In this document: positions 58,062 to 64,000 of the stretch, one piece after another
Position numbering within the stretch: the stretch's first letter is position 1
Layout of the letters: each line of letters starts with the position of its first letter
Source of the DNA: Chionoecetes opilio
Lineage: Eukaryota; Arthropoda; Malacostraca; Decapoda; Majidae
NCBI GenBank assembly: GCA_016584305.1
Contig: JACEEZ010020241.1
Location: forward strand, 22,501-86,500
Direction of reading: 5' to 3'
Length of the DNA: 64,000 nucleotides
Made by a program: the position numbers and the translations under genes
The notes under the pieces: generated by a model
What the model saw: only the letters and a program-made list of their open reading frames with translations
Told to the model about the DNA's origin: nothing
The model's database searches: none

Positions 58062-59229
58062 TATTATTCTAGTGTTTGCCCATACTCCCCCTCTCCCCCA
58101 AAACAAGCTTGGGGACCTGGGGGAATGCGGGATATTGGGCTGGGGTACAAAATATGCATCGGAATCACATAATTTTTGAGTTAGGGTTTGTTGAATCTTG
58201 TTAGATCTTCTCTCGATCTAGGGAAAATTCATTGGATTTCTTCATTTCTTCTGAGTCCAGAGACTGTACGAACCTGACGATCCTCACAGAATGATGACCG
58301 AAGTGTCGAGACCCCCCCCCCCCCCCCCCCGCTAGGAGGTTAGGTTATATTTGGCTAGGTTAGGGTAGGTTAATTTGGTTAGGTTAGCTTAGGTTAGGTT
58401 ATCGGTGGGTCAAGCCCCCCCCGCTAGCTTATGTAAAATTTGGCTAGGTTAGTCTAATTTTGGTTATGCAAATTTCTCTAGGTACAAAAAAATTACCCTA
58501 AAGCAAGGAAAGTTCCCCCCCATACACAACTCTTCAATTACGTGATCACAATCCTATCTGATTCAACAAACTTAACCATTTCTGGCTGAAATGACGGTAG
58601 ATTTTTGGTAGTACATGTAACGCAAAACTCAAAGAGAGAACGTCTCGTAGAATATAATAAGGTAAATAAAAACCATGTGTAGGGATTTTTGGTCCTAGTG
58701 TAAAATAATAACGTAAATCTAATAATGTAAATTTCTAGTGTTTGCCCATACTCGCCCACAGGTGCGGGGTTTTGGGGTGGGGAACAAATTTTGCGTCGGA
58801 AACACGTAATTTAGGAGTTGTGTAGGGGGGGTAAAATTCCCTAGATCTAGGGTAATTTATATCTAGACAAATTTGCTTAACCAAAATTAACTTAACCTAG
58901 CAGGGGGCTTGACCCACCGATAATCTAACCTAACTTAACCAAATCTAACCTTCCCTAACCTAAGCAAATCTAACCAAACCTCCTAGCGGGGGGGGGTTCT
59001 CGACACTTCGGTCATCATTCTGTGAGGATCGTCAGGTTCATACAGTCTCTGGACTCAGAAGAAATCCAATGAATTTTCCCTAGATCGAGGTAATTCTTTC
59101 AACACCCCTAACTCAAAAACATGTGGTTGCGACGCATATTTTGTACCCCAGCCCAATATCCCGCATTACCCAGGTCCCCAAGCTTGTTTTGGGGGAGAGG
59201 GGGAGTATGGGCAAACACTAGAATAATAC
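58062..59229. mobile_element. palindromic element, CAAGCTTGGGGAC family, 1.17 kb
   Basis: The ends TATTATTCTAGTGTTTGCCC and, at the right, GGGCAAACACTAGAATAATA are nearly perfect inverted repeats. They go on through ATACTCCCCCTCTCCCCCAA and ACAAGCTTGGGGACCTGGG. The arms extend to about 58480 and 58850, including CATTCTGTGAGGATCGTCAG and its complement. It is the best preserved member of the family; the right end lies 125 bp from mL54 exon 1. Confidence 0.82.
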
Positions 59230-59354
59230 CTCTAATAATGCCGAACCGTGGTGGATTATTGGAACACTCGTCGATGGTATTTCGGTCGACGAGAGTTCCA
59301 TGTATCTCTAATCGACTACCTAACGTGGTCCTCCACTTGTTTCTATACACTCAC

Positions 59355-59481
59355 CGGCCAGAGGTTTAGCATAGTGCCTGTGTTGCTGCGTGGCTGTGGT
59401 GGCAGCAGGCAATAGGCGGCATGATACTGCTGCCGAGGACACGGTGAGGGAAAACAGTGACGATACCCGCGTCCGCCACAT
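59355..59481 (-). CDS. mRpL54: mitochondrial ribosomal protein mL54, exon 1 with targeting sequence
   Basis: 127 nt, from ATG (59481-59479) to the G before GTGAGT. It encodes MWRTRVSSLFSLTVSSAAVS, then CRLLPAATTATQQHRHYAKP and LA. The stretch is rich in Arg, Ser and Ala and has no acidic residue, as a mitochondrial presequence should; RHYAKP recalls the RDYAKKP of human MRPL54. The frame is open further upstream but without an ATG (59583 is GTG), so this Met is the start. The context GTGGCGATG has a purine at -3. Joined coordinates: 59481-59355, 54617-54568, 53981-53846, 51508-51396. Confidence 0.9.
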
Positions 59482-59681
59482 CGCCACGGCTGCCGCTGCT
59501 TTCAGTACTTTGTTTACCTCACGGCACGGCACCGTCGGCACGGCACGGCTCCACCAGCTGTTGTAGACACCTACCACCGCCACAATATTTAATTATCCAC
59601 AAAACCTGAGCAAAGGATAACTAAGTTATTTTCAACGCCAAGGGAATTTAACATTGATTGCAATGATAATGTAATATAAGG
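59482..59681 (-). promoter_or_regulatory. mL54 5' UTR and presumed promoter
   Basis: The 200 bp between the start codon and a TIR element. The part next to the ATG (59482-59580) is CpG-rich (CACGGCACGGCACCGTCGGC), as usual for TATA-less housekeeping promoters; no TATA box was seen. The boundary is set by the element at 59682, not by a promoter motif. Confidence 0.4.
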
Positions 59682-61219
59682 TGTATTTTGTAGTGTCCTT
59701 CCGGAGTAAAATTATACTTATTTAAGCTCCGCCCCTGCTTGCCATCACAAAATACGATTGTAGCGCTGCCAAAGCTCTTTCTTGATGTTGCCGAGAGTAA
59801 AAGTGTCGTACACTTCATTACCTCTTACAGATGCTCAAGGAATATCGTTAAGGTTGACATTATTGAAGGCACAGCAAAGAGTAATAGCGTGATTGTCTGT
59901 ATTACACATCTATATCTAATTGTTTTGAGCTCTTAGAATGGCCTAGATGTTTTCTAACTCTATAGATGGACTTAATATTAAACTGAAATGTTTAGGGCGC
60001 TATGAAACTGTTATTTGAATATCTATTTGCTACACAGCCATTTCACGATGTGCGTCGAGGATGTTTAATGCTTTCATGGACCTGTACGTATGTAGGCTAC
60101 GTGTACCTACATCTACGTTTCACCAATTATTCTTTGCCTAAACCTAGATGAATGCTGGTTGTGATTCATCCTCCAGTGCATCTCCCCCGTTTAACATCCA
60201 TGGGCGGGTGTGTGGTGGGCGGGTGTGTGATGGGCGTGTGGTGGGCGGATGTGTGATGGGTGTGTGGTGGGCGGATGTGTGATGGGCGTGTGGTGGGTGG
60301 GTGTGTGGTGGGCGGATAGGTGGGTGGGTGTGTGGTGGGCGGATGTGTGATGGGCGTGTGGTGGGTGGGCGGGTGATGGGCGTGTGGTGGGTGGGTGTGT
60401 GGTGGGCGGATGGGTGATGGGCGTGTGGTGGGTGGGTGTGTGGTGGGTGGGTATGTGATGGATGTGTGGTGGGCGGGTGGTGGGTGGGTGGGTGGTGGTG
60501 GGCGGGTGGGTGCCTGGGTGGTGGTGGGTGTGTGGTGGCCCGTGGGTTACACACAGAGACCTTCCTACCGTGTTGGAGCTGAATCAGACTGATGAAATGT
60601 TCGTATTCGTGCCCTGCGATAGGTTCTCTAAAAGGCTTTCTTTTTGTGATATAACATATATACCAAATTTATACATTTCTATTGTAAATGTAATATATCA
60701 CTCATGAATATATTTAAGTATTTGACTATACTATAGCAATAATACACCAGTTTTGGTGCTAAGCCAGCAAGCATCAACGAAGATTCGGACACATTGAAAA
60801 ATTCGAGGGATTGGGAAAATTGTTCCCAGACGTCGCTGGAGAATTTTAATATTTGTGACTTCTTACCTGTTAAGAGTCACCTACTCTACTCCTTACTACT
60901 CCTTACCTACTCTTAATTAAATACAGTATCCTTTGCATGTCGTGCGCATGTAATGAATGTTGAATTGGATGAGAATTAAAGGAAAAGAAACATTTACGGG
61001 AGGAGTTTTGATAAGATTTTCTCATGCGCGCGATCTGATTGGCCAGGCTCTTGGAACCACCACCCACACCCACGACTGTAAAATTTTACAGGAAAAGAGT
61101 AAAATATCGCTGCCGGGAGTGTATCTGCTCAGTTTTCTGGGCACGCAAAAGAGTAAAAAATAAGTGGGCGGAGCTTAAATAAGTAAAATTTTACTTCCAA
61201 GGGCATGCACAAAATACGC
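59682..61219. mobile_element. TIR element of 1.54 kb upstream of mL54
   Basis: GTGTATTTTGTAGTGTCCTT and GTAAAATTATACTTATTTAA at the left match the reversed right end (GCGTATTTTGTGCATGCCCT, GTAAAATTTTACTTATTTAA); both go on with GCTCCGCCC. The inverted repeats are about 55 bp. The core has a G-rich array and no transposase frame. Class not determined. Confidence 0.65.
60197..60545. repeat. G-rich minisatellite (GTGTGGTGGGCGGAT)n
   Basis: Imperfect 16-34 bp units of GTGTGTGATGGGCGTGTGGT and GGGCGGATG type. Several places hold four close GGG runs (for example GGGTGGGCGGGTGATGGG near 60362), which fit a G-quadruplex pattern on the plus strand. The minus strand gives a false His/Pro-rich ORF of 136 codons. 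Confidence 0.9.
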
Positions 61220-61275
61220 CTATAATAATAAAGACATGTTCATATGAAAAGAATTCGTGCTTACATTGAGTAGGC

Positions 61276-61310
61276 TACCGTAGATAACACTAAAGTCGCC
61301 AAGACAAAAT
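61276..61310. mobile_element. end fragment of the palindromic TA-flanked MITE
   Basis: TACCGTAGATAACACTAAAG followed by TCGCCAA matches the left end of the elements at 9405, 26341 and 30117; the rest is missing. Confidence 0.6.
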
Positions 61311-61539
61311 TTTATTTCTATTTACAGACGTGTGGTGGCGTTAATACATTTTAGGGTGAGATGGGTATATATCGTACACGGGGGTGTAACATATAGTGGC
61401 CATAATTTCTATACTATTGAAAAATACATTAGTTTGCCATTGATGTTAAAAGAAGAAAATGGAACTCATCGGCTAGGCGGGAGTAGAGCGTGGCCACCGA
61501 GATGATACCGTCGTCGGCGAGTTTTCCCGATTTGTGTAG

Positions 61540-61690
61540 GGACGAGCATTTCGGTAGACGAGAGTACCAGGTAGCTACCATGAGGCAAGGATGGGTAATG
61601 TCACCGTGGTTATGCAACTTGTTTATGGATGGAGTAATAAGATAAATCAAAGCAAAGGTTGGTGATGTTGGTATACTCAGAGTATGCATT
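61540..61690 (+). mobile_element. LINE reverse transcriptase scrap
   Basis: The plus strand reads TMRQGWVMSPWLCNLFMDGV, then IR-stop-IKAKVGDVG. This is the RQGC-(x)-SPWLFNxYMDG region of an RT with the usual Cys changed to Trp and one stop. Too short to place in a clade. Confidence 0.6.
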
Positions 61691-61832
61691 GGCTCGTCAA
61701 GTAACACTTAAACCATCATGTACTACCACTACTTATTATGAGGAAAGACAACAAAAGGAACTCAATTAATAAGGTATTTTAATACTATCATAACCATGAA
61801 TGTGTACAACCTACAAAGAGAAGACTACGACG

Positions 61833-62208
61833 ATGAAAAAATTTCGAGTTGTTTTGGGCGAAATTGATATTCCAGGTGCTATATTTCCGTGCTCGCTGAC
61901 AACATAGAGAAGACCTGAACGTGATGCATGGTTGTCATTGGTTGATGTGCAAAGGCTTCTAAACCAGGAAAACAGTCACAGCAGAGTCTCATTAAGAAGT
62001 AAGCAAGTGGCAGGGACACATTACGTACCTACCAGTTGCTTACCTTTTGACGAGGCTCTGTTATGACTCTCTTTTCTTGGTTTAGAAGCCTCTGCACATC
62101 AGCCATTACCTCAGGTCTTCTCTATAGTGTTGTCAGCGAGAACAGAGCACATTAATATAGCACCTGGAATATCAATTTCGCGCAAAATAGCTCTAAATTC
62201 TTCCATCG
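61833..62208. mobile_element. inverted repeat with arms of about 165 bp
   Basis: 61833-62000 (GAAATTGATATTCCAGGTGC, GAGAAGACCTGA, AGGCTTCTAAACCA) is mirrored at 62045-62208 with about 85 percent identity by eye. Each arm can encode a short peptide with EIDIPGA near its start. The loop (62000-62045) holds GTAAGCAAGTGG and its near complement. It may be a duplicated exon fragment or a fold-back element. Confidence 0.72.
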
Positions 62209-63130
62209 CCGTAGTTTTCCCTTCGTAGGTCCACCCGCGGCGACCCCGACTTATCCCCACAATGCACCGATGTAAACAAACCGTGACGTAGTTATGTCTG
62301 CAGCCGCGCATGGAAGGGTTGGTGGTAAGTGACATCTCTCAAGAAACAGTTACGAGACCTGCTGGAGATACAAGTAGGTATAGAGAAAGGAGAAAGTGTC
62401 CCTTGGTATGTGCTTCCCCTAATAATGAAGAACCAAGGGATGTCGCACCATTCACCTCTTCTCTCACCCACATAGTCAGTTAGTCAGTCAGCTGTCACAC
62501 ATCGCCGCCTTGATACCCCAGACCCTCACTGCAAGCATGAAGGGCACAAGACTCATAAACATGCCCCTGACCCCGAGACTCCTCACCCTTTAGATTGGTA
62601 TTCAGCACGGCCTCACATAACTAGCCGTAGTGGGATCAAGGTAGAGGCAAGACCTTGAATCAAGACCTCATAACCTTGCTTGCATGAAGGAAGGAAATGC
62701 GGAATACGCAGCTCCAGCACCTCCTTTGCCTCCTCTTCATCATGAGGGTCGTACGAGGGCAGCGTCACCTAGCATCGCTGAAGACCGCGCTATTCGAGTG
62801 CTACTTGTGTTCACCAATGCAGGAAAGTATGTGATGTCTGGTATTCGTTATGCTTATTTTTTTCTTTTTATATGTGTGATGAATACAAAGGCGTATTTGA
62901 CCTCAAAACACTAACTATGGTATATCATATATAAGGTCAGTAGCTATATGTTATTGCGAGAAAAGAAAGGTCGTAACGCATTTAGCTATACCTTTGCAGT
63001 ACAATGTATGCCGTTTCCATTAACAATAATCAACATATCGAGAAAAAAAACATGATAAATTCCATTGGCAAAGAAAAAATAATATGCCTGAAGTCAACAT
63101 GTGTGAATATTTTCCAACTGGATGCCTGCA
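62209..63130. other. no assignable feature
   Basis: Mostly unique-looking sequence with mixed composition. Short open frames (for example 62684-62914) have no recognisable domain or splice context. Confidence 0.5.
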
Positions 63131-64000
63131 ATGTGTGTGTACCTGTGATGTGCACCATGTGTGTACCTGTGATGTGCACCGTGTGTGTGTACCTGTGATG
63201 TGCACCATGTGTGTGTACCTGTGATGTGCACCATGTGTGTGTACCTGTGATGTGCACCGTGTGTGTGTACCTGTGATGTGCACCGTGTGTGTGTACCTGT
63301 GATGTGCACCATGTGTGTGTACCTGTGATGTGCACCATGTGTGTGTACCTGTGATGTGCACCATGTGTGTGTACATGTGATGTGCACCATGTGTGTGTAC
63401 CTGTGATGTGCACCATGTGTGTGTACCTGTGATGTGCACCATGTGTGTGTACCTGTGATGTGCACCATGTGTGTGTACATGTGATGTGCACCGTGTGTGT
63501 GTACCTGTGATGTGCACCATGTGTGTGTACCTGTGATGTGCACCATGTGTGTACCTGTGATGTGCACCATGTGTGTACCTGTGATGTGCACCGTGTGTGT
63601 GTACCTGTGATGTGCACCGTGTGTGTGTACCTGTGATGTGCACCATGTGTGTACCTGTGATGTGCACCATGTGTGTGTACCTGTGATGTGCACCGTGTGT
63701 GTGTACCTGTGATGTGCACCATGTGTGTGTACCTGTGATGTGCACCATGTGTGTGTACCTGTGATGTGCACCATGTGTGTGTACCTGTGATGTGCACCGT
63801 GTGTGTGTACCTGTGATGTGCACCATGTGTGTGTACCTGTGATGTGCACCATGTGTGTGTACCTGTGATGTGCACCATGTGTGTGTACCTGTGATGTGCA
63901 CCATGTGTGTGTACCTGTGATGTGCACCATGTGTGTGTACCTGTGATGTGCACCATGTGTGTGTACCTGTGATGTGCACCGTGTGTGTGTACCTGTGATG
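63131..64000. repeat. 26-bp satellite running off the window
   Basis: About 33 units of TGTGTGTACCTGTGATGTGC plus ACCATG (variant ACCGTG; a few units lack TG). The minus strand has no stop in any frame for over 800 bp, so three overlapping ORFs of about 280-320 codons appear; all encode the same 26-residue period (THTW, HRYTH, VHITG) and are artefacts. The array goes on beyond 64000. Confidence 0.97.

Larger units (their letters stand above)
54618..59354 (-). other. mL54 intron 1, filled with palindromic repeats
   Basis: Bounded by GTGAGT (59354) and AG (54618). About half is made of a Jockey fragment (55298) and nested inverted repeats (56928-59229). GGGGGCTTCGCCCCC-like short palindromes, G or C tracts (about 54855-54872, 58313-58330) and TTAGG-type words are scattered through it. 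56090-56900 has TTAGGTT words and a copy of the ACTATCTCCATTAGGA motif but no gene. Confidence 0.8.

Noticed and set aside
59482..59583. Upstream start for mL54 exon 1 at 59583
   Set aside because: That codon is GTG; the first in-frame ATG is at 59481 and gives a proper presequence.
60144..60554. His/Pro-rich 136-codon minus-strand ORF
   Set aside because: Produced by the G-rich minisatellite; no domain, no splice context.
63020..63979. Three overlapping minus-strand ORFs of 278-319 codons
   Set aside because: They are translations of the 26-bp satellite in three frames with identical periodic peptides; no gene.

Overview
The window looks like nuclear DNA of an arthropod, most likely a malacostracan (decapod) crustacean. 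This rests on split genes with GT/AG introns, very dense microsatellites and minisatellites, TTAGG-like (CCTAA) motifs, many tRNA-derived SINEs and CR1, Jockey and RTE-like LINE debris. The taxon is an inference.

Two host genes can be reconstructed, both only from short exons. On the + strand lies the 3' end of a conventional protein kinase C gene. One exon (1151-1291) encodes the end of the kinase C-lobe. It ends in phase 0 and can join either of two alternative last exons, 12380-12562 or 20742-20894. Each encodes a complete V5 tail with turn motif, hydrophobic motif and stop codon, an arrangement like vertebrate PKC beta I/II. On the - strand lies a complete four-exon gene for mitochondrial ribosomal protein mL54 (59481 down to 51396). 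Its exons total 426 nt (141 residues plus stop) and every splice phase fits.

Layout: 1-20894 PKC exons and long introns holding TTAA-flanked MITEs, SINEs, fold-back elements and minisatellites. 20895-34489 intergenic or 3' flank with minisatellites, palindromic MITEs and a retroposon with a 14-bp target duplication. 34490-45950 a nested transposon cluster: a + strand LINE is interrupted by a 4.07-kb TIR transposon (itself carrying an ORF and a Jockey-type LINE) and by a CR1-type LINE; a second LINE fragment is split by a probable solo LTR. 45951-50545 palindromic elements with TTAGG-rich arrays, an RTE fragment and a CR1 fragment. 50546-59481 mL54, with intron 1 full of nested inverted repeats. 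59482-64000 its upstream flank: a TIR element with a G-rich array, a LINE scrap, a fold-back and a 26-bp satellite that runs off the window.

The most interesting items are the alternative PKC tails, one of them bracketed by (AC)n and (GT)n runs that could pair in the pre-mRNA; the TIR transposon carrying an uncharacterised cysteine-rich protein; insertion events whose removal restores a reading frame to the base; and recurrent palindromic elements. Most long open frames here are artefacts of stop-free tandem repeats.
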